A stretch of 41,944 bases of DNA from a virus. Shown piece after piece: positions 25,613 through 34,041 of the stretch (position 1 is its first letter; each line of letters starts with the position of its first letter). Made by a program: the position numbers and the translations under genes. A model generated the notes under the pieces. That model was not told the DNA's origin, ran no database searches, and saw only the letters and a program-made list of their open reading frames with translations. The stretch lies in IMG/VR virus record IMGVR_UViG_3300009135_000006, positions 1-41,944 of that record, one strand, 5' to 3'.

Positions 25613-26686
25613 TTACCTCGTATACGGTGAGATGTTAGGACGCAGGTATGCTTCCGACTCGTCGGTCTCACCGTCCCATGCGTCTGCTAAATATTTGTCT
25701 GCGTCAGTGTCAATGTACGGCAGCTGCGCCAGATCCACCTCTTTTATTTCACGACTCAGTTGTCGTGCAAGCTCACAAACGATAGCGAGGTACCAACGAT
25801 CCGGCATCTCCAGTTCGTCTGTGAGTGCACCAACGTCCTGCACCTGTCGTTGAATGAATCCTGTCACCTGATCAAACGTGAACTCAGCACCGGGACTCGG
25901 CCACAACTCAATCTCCGGTAGCGTGCGTTGTCTGTCATACCAGAACTGCGTCGGTCGCCCAGTGCTTGCCTTGTCAGGCAGGTTTGCGTAGTCGTTCCGA
26001 TTGAGTTTGTACATCGGGATCTCGTTTGGCTTGTTCCCGTAGTACAGCTCAACCACATCAAGCACTGTCGTGCCGGTCGCACGCAAACGCCAGTACTGGT
26101 ACTCAGTCACACGACTCGGTGCCTGCACGTCTTGCCAGATCCACTCGTCTTGCACGACGTCCAACTCGGTGCGTGTGATGTACGTCACAGCGGTCACGAA
26201 GTTATCGTTCGACGCTTCGATCACATAGTCCCACGTCCCAGAAACGTTGGGCATGATCCCGAAGATAGGAATTGCAGTCGCACCATCGGTTCCCAGATCC
26301 ATGGTGATCGTGCCGAGAGCAGCCACTTGCGTACACGCTGTGGTCAGATCCCCGTCGAACGCATTGTCAGCGACGCCTTCCGATGCAGTCGCAGTGCCAG
26401 TGACTCGATTCGAATTGCGCAAGTTGATTGTGTAAGTGTCTTCGGTACCCAGAGGACACGGCACAGTCTGGTTGCGCTCGTAGATCGGCAGGATGATCGG
26501 GTCAACATTCCAGAGCTTGATGCCCTTGTTGCTCAACGTCATGACGTAAAGCCACAGCAGGTCGAGAGCAATCTGCAAGTGCTCACCTGTGATCTGTTGC
26601 TCGACCATCTTGCAACGTCTAAAAGCGTGGTCGATGATCTGCTGGTTCAAGAAAGTTGTTGAACCGACTGTTCCTGATGTAGGCAT
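25613..26686 (-). CDS. Head-to-tail adaptor / tail accessory protein (P22 gp4-like) with inserted domain
   Basis: 357 aa. The N-terminal (FLNQQIIDHAFRRCKMVEQQ, LDLLWLYVMTLSNKGIKLWN) and C-terminal parts (QFWYDRQRTLPEIELWPSPG, MPDRWYLAIVCELARQLSRE, YIDTDADKYLADAWDGETDE) together look like a helical adaptor ring protein of the P22 gp4/tail-accessory type. Between them, residues about 95-215 hold a beta-rich insert with a discoidin/galactose-binding flavour (VADNAFDGDLTTACTQ, ITMDLG, DYVIEASNDNF, YWRLRATG). The insert could decorate the neck or bind carbohydrate. The stop of a 29-codon frame abuts its ATG. Confidence 0.7.
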   Translation of the reverse strand: MPTSGTVGSTTFLNQQIIDHAFRRCKMVEQQITGEHLQIALDLLWLYVMTLSNKGIKLWNVDPIILPIYERNQTVPCPLGTEDTYTINLRNSNRVTGTATASEGVADNAFDGDLTTACTQVAALGTITMDLGTDGATAIPIFGIMPNVSGTWDYVIEASNDNFVTAVTYITRTELDVVQDEWIWQDVQAPSRVTEYQYWRLRATGTTVLDVVELYYGNKPNEIPMYKLNRNDYANLPDKASTGRPTQFWYDRQRTLPEIELWPSPGAEFTFDQVTGFIQRQVQDVGALTDELEMPDRWYLAIVCELARQLSREIKEVDLAQLPYIDTDADKYLADAWDGETDESEAYLRPNISPYTR

Positions 26687-26776
26687 CTATCTCGCTCCGC
26701 GTGCGCTACTTCCCCGTCCACCACGTGGACGTTGTTGATGTCCGCGTGGGCGAGGAGCTTTGACGTGTTTATCCAT
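26687..26776 (-). CDS. Arg/Gly-rich micro-ORF (29 aa)
   Basis: In the only sizeable gap of this operon (26687-26799), ATG 26776 opens a 29-codon frame ending in TAG exactly before the next ATG (TAGATG). The product begins MDKHVKAPRPRGHQQRPRGG and ends RGSSARGAR: extremely basic and probably nucleic-acid binding. GAGAAGG lies just upstream of the ATG. Precise abutment to the adaptor gene favours a real coupled gene, but a spacer or leader is possible. Confidence 0.45.
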   Translation of the reverse strand: MDKHVKAPRPRGHQQRPRGGRGSSARGAR

Positions 26777-26799
26777 CACCTTCTCAGCTTCTCGCCTCG

Positions 26800-27567
26800 C
26801 TATTTTTTTACGCTGCCACCTCGCGCTTTGTGCACTGCGCCGCCTGTTGCAGACCGAGTAGTGCCGACTGCACGACGCGCCGCACTCGGGTGCAAGTTGA
26901 CCTTCCCACCTTTGGCTTTGACGTTCTTCGGCATGCCCTTTCTCGATGCCGCAGTACCAGCTCTCTCAGGCTTTTTCATATCCTTGCTAGGCTTCAGCAC
27001 CGCACGAGCGCGACGAAGAGCAGCATCAGCCAGTGCGCCACCACCAGAAGAAGCCACACCTTTCATTTTCGACTTCTTGACCTTGCCACCCTTTTTCAGT
27101 CCGGGCGTGAGTCGGCCAGTGCCACCAGCTTCAGCTTCCTGAGCATTGCGAGCATTCTTGCCGCGACGTGCAGGCTGCACACCATGGTCCATTGGATCCT
27201 GCTTGCCGCGTTTGGCTTTGAACTCGCCGGAGGTGTCCTTCACCTGACCACCGTACTTGTAGCCCATCTGCTTGCCATGCGCTTTCAGTTTCTGATGCAC
27301 TGCGCCGCCTTTCATCTTCGGCACTGTGATCGTTACGTCATCGACTGCGATCTCACGCTCCGGACCCATGAAGCCGCCCATGGCTGCGTTCGTTGTGCCC
27401 TTCGCAAGCTTCCGCTTCGTGCATGGCTTGTTACGTTTACCACCCTTCACAGATCCGCCGCGCATGTAGCCCTTAACTTCGGACCTGCCTGCGGAGCCCG
27501 TGAAGCCCTGATCAGCCGGGAAGGAAAAGTCCTTCACGTACTGTAGTCCACCGGTACTTTTCTTCAT
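26800..27567 (-). CDS. Lys/Gly-rich basic virion protein with double-glycine repeats
   Basis: 255 aa, very basic. About nine units of the type x-GG-(S/A/K/Q)-V recur: YMRGGSVKGG, MKGGAVHQK, YKYGGQVKD, KKGGKVKKS, AKGGKVN, TGGAVHK and ARGGSVKK at the C-terminus. They are spaced through otherwise disordered Lys/Arg sequence. Such a protein is likely to bind packaged DNA inside the capsid or to be injected with it. It relates in motif style, but not sequence, to the EGG motifs of the ejection block. It overlaps its upstream neighbour by ATGA. Confidence 0.68.
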   Translation of the reverse strand: MKKSTGGLQYVKDFSFPADQGFTGSAGRSEVKGYMRGGSVKGGKRNKPCTKRKLAKGTTNAAMGGFMGPEREIAVDDVTITVPKMKGGAVHQKLKAHGKQMGYKYGGQVKDTSGEFKAKRGKQDPMDHGVQPARRGKNARNAQEAEAGGTGRLTPGLKKGGKVKKSKMKGVASSGGGALADAALRRARAVLKPSKDMKKPERAGTAASRKGMPKNVKAKGGKVNLHPSAARRAVGTTRSATGGAVHKARGGSVKK

Positions 27568-28073
27568 GAGTCTGGGTCTCCTGTAATTTGCTTAATCTGG
27601 TTACGCACTTCTTCCTTGTGTCCGCGTAAGTTGTCCTTCCCGTGTCGAAGCACTTCTTTGACAAGCCGCCCCACTGGACCAGCAGGCTCCGCAGCAATCA
27701 AAACATTGCAACGATCTATCGCTGCATCGATGTTGTCACGATCTTCTCGCAGCAACTGTAATTCAAGAGCATTCTCGACCGGCTTACTCTCCGGGAGCTG
27801 GGCCACCGTTGTCAGTGATTCGTAGAATGCAAGCGACGCTACGTCTCCGCGACTAACGATGTCACCACGCAGGCTGCTGTAGGTCGGATTGTTGATACTG
27901 CCCAGCCTGTTGTACTCAGCTGCGACTGCATCGACGTAATCGTTGCCTTCCTGATTGGACAGTCCTTGCGTGATGACCGTCTGCATCGCATCAACGAAAC
28001 CCTGTCGGTTGATCGTGTTATCTGCAATGACAGCATCGATGCCTGCCTTCCATACGTCTGAAATTGTGCTCAT
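27564..28073 (-). CDS. Hypothetical helical protein
   Basis: 169 aa, ATGA overlaps at both ends. Helical and charged (DVWKAGIDAVIADNTINRQG, DAAIDRCNVLIAAEPAGPVG), without a recognisable motif. Its place between a fibre-associated gene and a basic virion protein, with tight coupling, suggests an assembly or virion role. Confidence 0.65.
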   Translation of the reverse strand: MSTISDVWKAGIDAVIADNTINRQGFVDAMQTVITQGLSNQEGNDYVDAVAAEYNRLGSINNPTYSSLRGDIVSRGDVASLAFYESLTTVAQLPESKPVENALELQLLREDRDNIDAAIDRCNVLIAAEPAGPVGRLVKEVLRHGKDNLRGHKEEVRNQIKQITGDPDS

Positions 28074-28384
28074 ACCACCACCGATAATTCTGGGTTTGCC
28101 ACGCCTGTCACGACCCGAAAGTCAATCGAATCAGGATCAATCGCTCCTGCTGTCGGATTGAACAGCGTGAAGCGTAATACATTTGTCACCGGCACGAACA
28201 CTTGGAGGATCAGATCATCCAGACTGGTCGCGTCCGTGATCGGTGCAAACGAGATAATCTCCGTGCCCTGCGCAGCCGTAACAGCCACATCAGTGAACAC
28301 GGAGGCATTCGAGCCCACAGACGGAAAGTTAATCGTCGTCTCGAAGACCTGAATGTTCTGAAAGACTGTGTCGAATCTACGCAC
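28070..28384 (-). CDS. Small beta-rich virion-operon protein, GTG start
   Basis: 104 aa. The GTG at 28384 was chosen because GGAGGG lies 6 bases upstream and the start overlaps the stop of the large fibre gene; the longer upstream frame would run far into that gene. The sequence (VRRFDTVFQNIQVFETTINF, ILQVFVPVTNVLRFTLFNPT, IDPDSIDFRVVTG) is beta-rich, like a small fibre-attachment or decoration domain. No family was identified. Confidence 0.66.
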   Translation of the reverse strand: MRRFDTVFQNIQVFETTINFPSVGSNASVFTDVAVTAAQGTEIISFAPITDATSLDDLILQVFVPVTNVLRFTLFNPTAGAIDPDSIDFRVVTGVANPELSVVV

Positions 28385-30860
28385 CGGTACCCTCCAACAT
28401 CCTCCAGCGTGCTGTGCCCGTGTCATCGTACCAGAGCCACACACACTCGTTAGGCCCAAGGACATAGCCTACGCCTGTCGAGGTAATGATGCGATTCGCT
28501 GCGAGGCTCAACACATCTTGGTTGGTCAACGTCAGGTTAAATGCGCCAGTGTTGTACAGGCAGATTCGGTCGCCATCCTGTCCAAACCCAAACGAAGAAT
28601 CGATGCCAGTGATGTTGTACGCGGCATCACTGTCGAGCAGATTCATCGTTCGTTGATTGTTATTGGTACCTAGCTGATAGTCATTCTGGTTCGCAGTGAT
28701 CTGCGCTTCGACGTTACTGCCGTTGTTCATGTGTCCGTCGATTCGGGCACGTCCAAGAACTCGGAGAGACTGCACTCGCGTAGCGTTTGCGCTCGCCTGT
28801 CCAGCAACGTACAGCGTTGAAGAATCTTGGACTGTGCCACCATTCAAGATGGTAGCTACCGAGTTGATCTTAAACGCTTGGAGGTCAGAGACAGCTTGAC
28901 CGTTGACGTCTATGCTGCCGCTTGCAGTCCACAGTACGTCTGAGTACTCGCCACCAATCTGTACCTGTCGCAGGTTAGGACCAGCGAACTGTACAAACCA
29001 GTTGTTGGAATTAGGGGTCGGAGCCGTGACACCGAAGACAACAGCGTTGACGTTGAAGCCGATCCCGATGTCCTGCGTTCCAGAGTTGTTCTGTTGGAAC
29101 GTCCACTCATCTTGCGCAGTAGGTCGCAAGTAAAGCGGATTGCCACCGACACCGGCAAAGGTCGAGAAGAGAAGCGCGGACTGAGACGTGTTCCAACCAA
29201 GCCAGATGTCTCCATCAGCAATCGTGCCACCGTACTTCGTGTAGGTGTTGTCGTTGAAGTGGATGTCACCAGTACCAAAGTCTGAATCCGCTCCGCCATT
29301 ATTCTGTAAGAAGAAATTGATAGCCGAGACGGTCAACGCTGACCGGACAACCGCACGAACACCTGTTGTGGTGAGCGTGATGTTGTTCATGTCGAGACCG
29401 ATGTAGTTCGCCATCCGCTCGGTACCGACTGACTGTCCGAATAGAGCCTGAGCCGGGTTGAGCATATGGACGCCGCGAACCGTACCGAAGTCAACGGTGG
29501 CTGTTGCGTTGTTCGTATTCCACAGTGGACCTACCGTCACACCGTTCACGTTACCAAGGGTCAGCGTGTCACCAGCATTCCGTGCTCGAAGAATCGGAGC
29601 AAAACTTAATGCTCGGTAAGTGCCAACACTTGTTGCTCCAGATCCTTGAATGTCATAAGCGCATTGCGCTGCGTACACGAAGGTCTGAGCCGGAGAGATA
29701 CCCGCAGTCAATGATCGGTAAGTCTGGCGAGCAAAGAATAGGGTTGTAACTGAGAAGCCGGGATTGACTACCCACTCAAGGAGAGAGTTGTCATCAAGCG
29801 CTGACATGATGAACAGAGCGTTATTGACCGTGATGTCATTCGCTAAGAAGATGCTCGCCGATATCAGACCACCGGATGCGGGAATGGTATTCGCAAACCG
29901 AAGACCACCTTGAGTGACAGCGTCAGTCGTCCAGTCCCAGTCAACGTCTGCACCACCATGAAGCTCAATACGTCCTCGGTCAGCATCCTGAGATCCCTGA
30001 AGTGGCAGTGTCCCACCCGGATCAACACTCCCGTATACAAATTGATCAGAACCTAGAAGCAGTGACAGGAGTGCAATGTTCGAGCCATCAGGAACAGTGA
30101 AGAACGCCAACTCAGCCGGAGACGATGTCGAACTGATGGTTCCTGTAGGAGCCATGCGAGCATCAATCACTGCTCCGAAGTCGTAACCGGAAGCACCAGT
30201 CCATGCCGTGAAGATAATCGACCCGATAGTCTGACCGAGAGTGACAGGGACGTGAGCAGCCGTATCGCTGTTGGTCAAAGCGAACGTCATGATCGGCGGA
30301 GCTACTGTCGAATGTCTGTGAAGGATAAAGGTAGCGTCAAGAACGCCACCGATGTCATTGACCTTCATGTGAGCATCGTAGTTAGCACCGTTGACCAAGA
30401 TGCCGCTTTGTTCAGTACCCGGATTACCAAACCCGACGTTCTCAGTGAGCATCATCGGGATCGTAAGGTCACCCATCGCGACAGTGTCAACGTCAAAGTT
30501 GGAACCGTCATCTTGGTAGAGGGTGTTGGCTGCTACTACGCCCGGATTGACCGCTTGAGAGACAAACTCAAGCCAATCGGTTGAGGCAGGTCCGCCTCCT
30601 CCGGGGATCGTTATCGTTTTGGTTGTGCCTGCGCCTGACGCGGTTACTCCTGCGCCGACGAAGTCAAGGGTGTCCGCCGGAACACCGACAGGAGCACCCT
30701 CATCTTCGACAATGATGGTGCTGGCACCACCTCCGCCGGGAAGCCAGTCGTAGTCGTAGTTGTCTGCGGTGAGCTTGGTGAGTACTGTACCGGGCGCACC
30801 GTCATCCGGAATCTGTATTGCTACGATCCCAGAGAAACCCAGACCCGACTGCGCAGTCAT
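28377..30860 (-). CDS. Large tail fibre/structural protein
   Basis: 827 aa, GAGG ahead of ATG 30860. Near residue 50 is IIVEDEGAPVGVPADTLDFV, then GAGVTASGAGTTKTITIPGG, shared with the fibre at 23069-25252. The rest is Thr/Ser/Asn/Gly-rich beta repeats. The C-terminus (GQDGDRICLYNTGAFNLTLT, GPNECVWLWYDDTGTARWRM) resembles the end domain of many phage fibre or tailspike-like proteins. It is the largest fibre-like gene of the window and probably mediates host attachment. No glycanase motif was recognised. Confidence 0.76.
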   Translation of the reverse strand: MTAQSGLGFSGIVAIQIPDDGAPGTVLTKLTADNYDYDWLPGGGGASTIIVEDEGAPVGVPADTLDFVGAGVTASGAGTTKTITIPGGGGPASTDWLEFVSQAVNPGVVAANTLYQDDGSNFDVDTVAMGDLTIPMMLTENVGFGNPGTEQSGILVNGANYDAHMKVNDIGGVLDATFILHRHSTVAPPIMTFALTNSDTAAHVPVTLGQTIGSIIFTAWTGASGYDFGAVIDARMAPTGTISSTSSPAELAFFTVPDGSNIALLSLLLGSDQFVYGSVDPGGTLPLQGSQDADRGRIELHGGADVDWDWTTDAVTQGGLRFANTIPASGGLISASIFLANDITVNNALFIMSALDDNSLLEWVVNPGFSVTTLFFARQTYRSLTAGISPAQTFVYAAQCAYDIQGSGATSVGTYRALSFAPILRARNAGDTLTLGNVNGVTVGPLWNTNNATATVDFGTVRGVHMLNPAQALFGQSVGTERMANYIGLDMNNITLTTTGVRAVVRSALTVSAINFFLQNNGGADSDFGTGDIHFNDNTYTKYGGTIADGDIWLGWNTSQSALLFSTFAGVGGNPLYLRPTAQDEWTFQQNNSGTQDIGIGFNVNAVVFGVTAPTPNSNNWFVQFAGPNLRQVQIGGEYSDVLWTASGSIDVNGQAVSDLQAFKINSVATILNGGTVQDSSTLYVAGQASANATRVQSLRVLGRARIDGHMNNGSNVEAQITANQNDYQLGTNNNQRTMNLLDSDAAYNITGIDSSFGFGQDGDRICLYNTGAFNLTLTNQDVLSLAANRIITSTGVGYVLGPNECVWLWYDDTGTARWRMLEGTGA

Positions 30861-30868
30861 GGGCTACC

Positions 30869-31420
30869 TCACAAAGCAGCGTTGATTGCGTCTCGTGCTG
30901 TAACGAGTCGCGCTCGATCTCCTTTAAGCTCGTTCTCTCGACTGGCGAGTTCTTCAGCTTTCTGTTGGAGTGCAGCTTCCACATCACCCAGTTCGTCCTC
31001 ACGGACTTGAAGGGCTCTCTTATCTGATTCCACGGCAGCTATAGCATTCTCGGCACGGTTGAGCGCTAATTTTGCGCCCTCGTTCCGACTTGCTGCCTCT
31101 TCGATCAGTTTGTTCGCTTCTTGTGTGGCTTTTTCTACGATCAGTGCCGCCTGATTCTTGGCTTCTGCCGTAATGGCTTCACCTTGATCAAGCGCGTCAT
31201 CGACCGCTTGCTGTGCAGCTTTCTGGTCTTCGTCGATTGCCGCACGTATGGAAAGAATCTCACTGGCAGGACCAGCGAGTGCGATCTGCTCTCGTGCCGA
31301 TTCCTCCGCAGCTTTCAGTGAATCAATCTTCGACTGAAGCTGCGTCGGATTGGCGAGCAGTTCCAACGCAGCGAATGACTGCGATTGGTTTCCGGCAATA
31401 CCGGCTCCTGCTCCGCTCAT
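30869..31420 (-). CDS. Long coiled-coil virion-operon protein
   Basis: 183 aa, TAATG-coupled to the small gene upstream. Nearly the whole sequence from residue 25 is alpha-helical heptads (QSKIDSLKAAEESAREQIAL, QAALIVEKATQEANKLIEEA, ESDKRALQVREDELGDVEAA). It probably forms an elongated trimer or dimer, such as a fibre connector or an assembly chaperone. The placement directly before the largest fibre gene supports a fibre-related role. Confidence 0.68.
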   Translation of the reverse strand: MSGAGAGIAGNQSQSFAALELLANPTQLQSKIDSLKAAEESAREQIALAGPASEILSIRAAIDEDQKAAQQAVDDALDQGEAITAEAKNQAALIVEKATQEANKLIEEAASRNEGAKLALNRAENAIAAVESDKRALQVREDELGDVEAALQQKAEELASRENELKGDRARLVTARDAINAAL

Positions 31421-31743
31421 TAGTCTATCGCTCCTGCTTGGATGAGTTGAAGGATTGCCGACCCGGCTCCCACTGTCTGGTTCAACCTGACACCAGTTGG
31501 AGGGAACGCATAGTTGCCATCGTCATCTGCCGTGACACCTGCGAGGGTTGGATGAGGGAACCAGACTGCCGTAGCGGGGTTGAAGTTTTCGTCGAATACA
31601 TCGTCGAAGGTGTGCTCAACCGTCACGGTGGCCGGTGCAGTGATGTCAATACCCAACCCGATGTTAGTCGGGTTGAGATACTGATCAATAGGAATCACCG
31701 CAGAAGTACTGACTCCCGAAGTAGTTACTCTTACGGGTCTCAT
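31420..31743 (-). CDS. Small head/virion protein
   Basis: 107 aa, AAGGAG before ATG 31743. Beta-rich throughout (MRPVRVTTSGVSTSAVIPID, PATVTVEHTFDDVFDENFNP, NYAFPPTGVRLNQTVGAGSA). This pattern of MRPV-start, VEHTFDD, and GNYAFP-VRLN resembles a small conserved protein near capsid genes of many podoviruses, probably a decoration or fibre-base subunit. That assignment rests on remembered resemblance. Confidence 0.68.
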   Translation of the reverse strand: MRPVRVTTSGVSTSAVIPIDQYLNPTNIGLGIDITAPATVTVEHTFDDVFDENFNPATAVWFPHPTLAGVTADDDGNYAFPPTGVRLNQTVGAGSAILQLIQAGAID

Positions 31744-31754
31744 GTCAGCTCTCC

Positions 31755-32441
31755 TTAGCTACGCTCAGTCGCTGCGAAGAGGTAATCGAGATCCAGAGTT
31801 ACGGCACCTGCAGCACCTGCGAACACACTGAGTGTCGGAGACAGAACTCCGGCAGGCAGCGTTGCCGCATCGAGGAAGCCCAGAGCGTTACCGTTCATGC
31901 CGTAGTAGATACGGTCGATACCGTCCCAGTAGAACTCGACAGTGAACGACGTGGCGTTCGCGATCTGCGCAACAGCAGTATCGACATCGACGTCTGCGCT
32001 CGCAGAGCGAAGCAGCACATCCATGTCGAGATCAGCAGTGTCCTTGCGGAACTGGATGCAGTTGTTCGGAGCCAGTGCAGCGCTGTCGGCCAGACCGACA
32101 TTGATGTTGCACTCCGTTGCCTCGTCCACCTCGATCTTCGCGCGGAAGTACGTGGGGATAGATGCAAGCAGCTCGAAGTTGCCGACCGCTTTGAACAGCG
32201 ACTCTTCGTTGGTTGCTACCGCGCCAGTTACGAGACGAAGCACGCCACCGTCGAGAGCCTGTAGAGCCGTCGAACCAGTAGTGACGAGCGTCCAGTCAGC
32301 AGCGACGAAAGCATCGAAATCTTCCATGAAGTTATGGAAGCGTGTGGGATCGAGTTGCGCCATCGAACCGAAAGGATCGGCAGCGTTACGGTTGTTTACA
32401 CCGTTCTCGAAGTTGGTCATTTGGATATTAACTAAACCCAT
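31755..32441 (-). CDS. Beta-sandwich virion protein, decoration candidate
   Basis: 228 aa, GGAG before ATG 32441. The N-terminal FGSMAQLDPTRFHNFMEDFD and the following DWTLVTTGSTALQALDGGVL, YFRAKIEVDEATECNINVGL, and TLSVFAGAAGAVTLDLDYLF suggest a concanavalin/laminin-G-like jelly roll. It follows the major capsid gene across a hairpin at 32475-32498. A capsid decoration or head-fibre protein is the best guess. Confidence 0.68.
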   Translation of the reverse strand: MGLVNIQMTNFENGVNNRNAADPFGSMAQLDPTRFHNFMEDFDAFVAADWTLVTTGSTALQALDGGVLRLVTGAVATNEESLFKAVGNFELLASIPTYFRAKIEVDEATECNINVGLADSAALAPNNCIQFRKDTADLDMDVLLRSASADVDVDTAVAQIANATSFTVEFYWDGIDRIYYGMNGNALGFLDAATLPAGVLSPTLSVFAGAAGAVTLDLDYLFAATERS

Positions 32442-32474
32442 CTTGGTTTCTCCAATTCGCGTATGGAGAAGTTA

Positions 32475-32498
32475 GGGGAGCCATTCGATAGGCTCCCC
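32475..32498 (-). terminator. Hairpin after the major capsid gene
   Basis: A perfect 8-bp stem (GGGGAGCC / GGCTCCCC) with an 8-base loop lies 21 bases after the capsid stop on the minus strand. The following sequence (TAACTTCTCC) has only a weak T content, so it is a partial terminator or an mRNA-stabilising 3' hairpin. Attenuation directly after a capsid gene would favour capsid expression over downstream genes. Confidence 0.55.
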
Positions 32499-32518
32499 AC
32501 CCTTCTGCGTCTTGAGGC

Positions 32519-33448
32519 TTAGAGCCCCGGTGTGCCGTACACAGCTCGCGGATCTGTCCAGTTCGGAATGTAACGTTCCGTGGACTTGTACCGCATGCTG
32601 TCAGTCTCGAAGTCACCTTCCATCGACTTCTCCAGCCCGCGACGTTTCATGAGCTGCAGACCACGAGGTGCATCCGTCTGGACCCACCATGCAGTCGTGC
32701 TCGTGATGCGCGACAGGTTGGCCTGACCCTGAGACAGAAGCCCCATGGACAGGATCGGGTTGATGTCATTGTTAGCCGTTCCTGCACGCAGGACAGACTT
32801 CAAGAGGACCTCAGCTTGGAAGACCTGACTCGGACCCGTGACGATCTTCAACGGCTGCAGACGAATCCGCTTACCGTTGTTATCGACCGCATTGCGGATC
32901 TGAATCAGCATCTGCTCCAGTGACGTTTGCGACAGAGCCGCAGCAGTCGTGAGCAGATTCGAGAACACGCCACCAGCCGTTCCACCCGGTGCAATCGGGT
33001 GATTGGTAACGTTGAGCGCTACACCATCACCACCCACGAACGCACCGTTGAAGGCACGGTTCAGGATGTTGGCGCAGAGCGTCTCTTTCGTTTCGATCAT
33101 CGACTGAGCGAGATGCTCAGAGTAGATCCGACCGATACGAATGTGGTCGCCGTCTTCAACCAAGACCTTGGTCAGCGCGAACGCCAAGCCAAAGACCTTG
33201 TAGACGTAGCGCTGAATGAACAGCACGCCGCCAGCGTCGAAGGTCACCGGGGTGCCGTCAGGCATCTCCGGCGCAGCATTGAAACCGAACAGGACTGGCT
33301 CTTCATGGTACGAACGGGGGGTACCCTTTCGATCAGTGAAGACGCCTTTCCACTCGTCGGCACGTTGGTTGTAAATTCCGTCAAAAGTCTCGTTAAGGAT
33401 CGGCTCAACAATTGATCGGAAGTCAGTACTTCTCATTGGCACTGCCAT
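32519..33448 (-). CDS. Major capsid protein (HK97-fold)
   Basis: 309 aa, with AAAGGAG before the start. The order of an N-terminal arm, E-loop-like region (YHEEPVLFGFNAAPEMPDGT), a long spine-helix region (AQSMIETKETLCANILNRAF), the P/A-domain segment (TSLEQMLIQIRNAVDNNGKR) and the C-terminal KIVTGPSQVFQAEVLLKSVL, APRGLQLMKRRGLEKSM fit an HK97-type shell protein. The position after scaffold and before decoration genes agrees. The length is typical of an uncleaved capsid protein; no delta-domain was seen. Confidence 0.85.
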   Translation of the reverse strand: MAVPMRSTDFRSIVEPILNETFDGIYNQRADEWKGVFTDRKGTPRSYHEEPVLFGFNAAPEMPDGTPVTFDAGGVLFIQRYVYKVFGLAFALTKVLVEDGDHIRIGRIYSEHLAQSMIETKETLCANILNRAFNGAFVGGDGVALNVTNHPIAPGGTAGGVFSNLLTTAAALSQTSLEQMLIQIRNAVDNNGKRIRLQPLKIVTGPSQVFQAEVLLKSVLRAGTANNDINPILSMGLLSQGQANLSRITSTTAWWVQTDAPRGLQLMKRRGLEKSMEGDFETDSMRYKSTERYIPNWTDPRAVYGTPGL

Positions 33449-33472
33449 GATTTAACTCCTTTCAGTTGTCAG

Positions 33473-34021
33473 TTAGATCGCTGCACGAGTAGCGACGTAC
33501 TGGTGATCAGACAGCTGCACCTGAACAATGGTGAACGCGTCACCAAAGACATTATCAGGAGCAGGGTTCACACCAACGATCCGGCAGTCCGTACCTGCAC
33601 CACCCGCGTGGTCGAGCGCAACGCTTGACAGCCCAGTCGTGTTGTTACCCGACAAGGCTACGAAGTCAAACTGTGCACCGACGTCAGCAAGAGGCACTGA
33701 GTCATTGGACTGTATCTCGTAGATGAGATACGGATCTTCGGTGTAGTAGGCCACAATATCTGTTCCTACCTCGTTCGCAATCCAGCGATTACCGACGCGC
33801 CGACGACCGTCGGTTCCCGTCCACTCGACGCCCATGAAGGCTCCGATGACCGGGTTACCGGGGGCAACGAGCCCCAAGGTACCGTCGGTCAGTATCGCTA
33901 CTGGCGAAAATTGATAGATGTCCGTGGCGAAGCCCGACGCGATTGTGCTCTGCAGCTGGCGGATGATGCCAGATGGATGGAACGCCGGTTTCAACCCGAA
34001 CGGAGATGCTACTGAACTCAT
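33473..34021 (-). CDS. Capsid stabilising/decoration protein candidate
   Basis: 182 aa. MSSVASPFGLKPAFHPSGII, VIGAFMGVEWTGTDGRRRVG, and AYYTEDPYLIYEIQSNDSVP match a conserved structural protein found next to capsid genes in podoviruses. It is beta-rich and of the size of decoration or cement proteins. Located just upstream of the major capsid gene in the same transcript. Confidence 0.7.
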   Translation of the reverse strand: MSSVASPFGLKPAFHPSGIIRQLQSTIASGFATDIYQFSPVAILTDGTLGLVAPGNPVIGAFMGVEWTGTDGRRRVGNRWIANEVGTDIVAYYTEDPYLIYEIQSNDSVPLADVGAQFDFVALSGNNTTGLSSVALDHAGGAGTDCRIVGVNPAPDNVFGDAFTIVQVQLSDHQYVATRAAI

Positions 34022-34041
34022 TATAGAGCCCTCCGGTTAAG

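Noticed and set aside
25928-26662. 244-codon plus-strand frame within the adaptor gene.
   Set aside because: Antisense to a recognisable adaptor gene, Val/Arg/His-rich without motifs and without a ribosome site.
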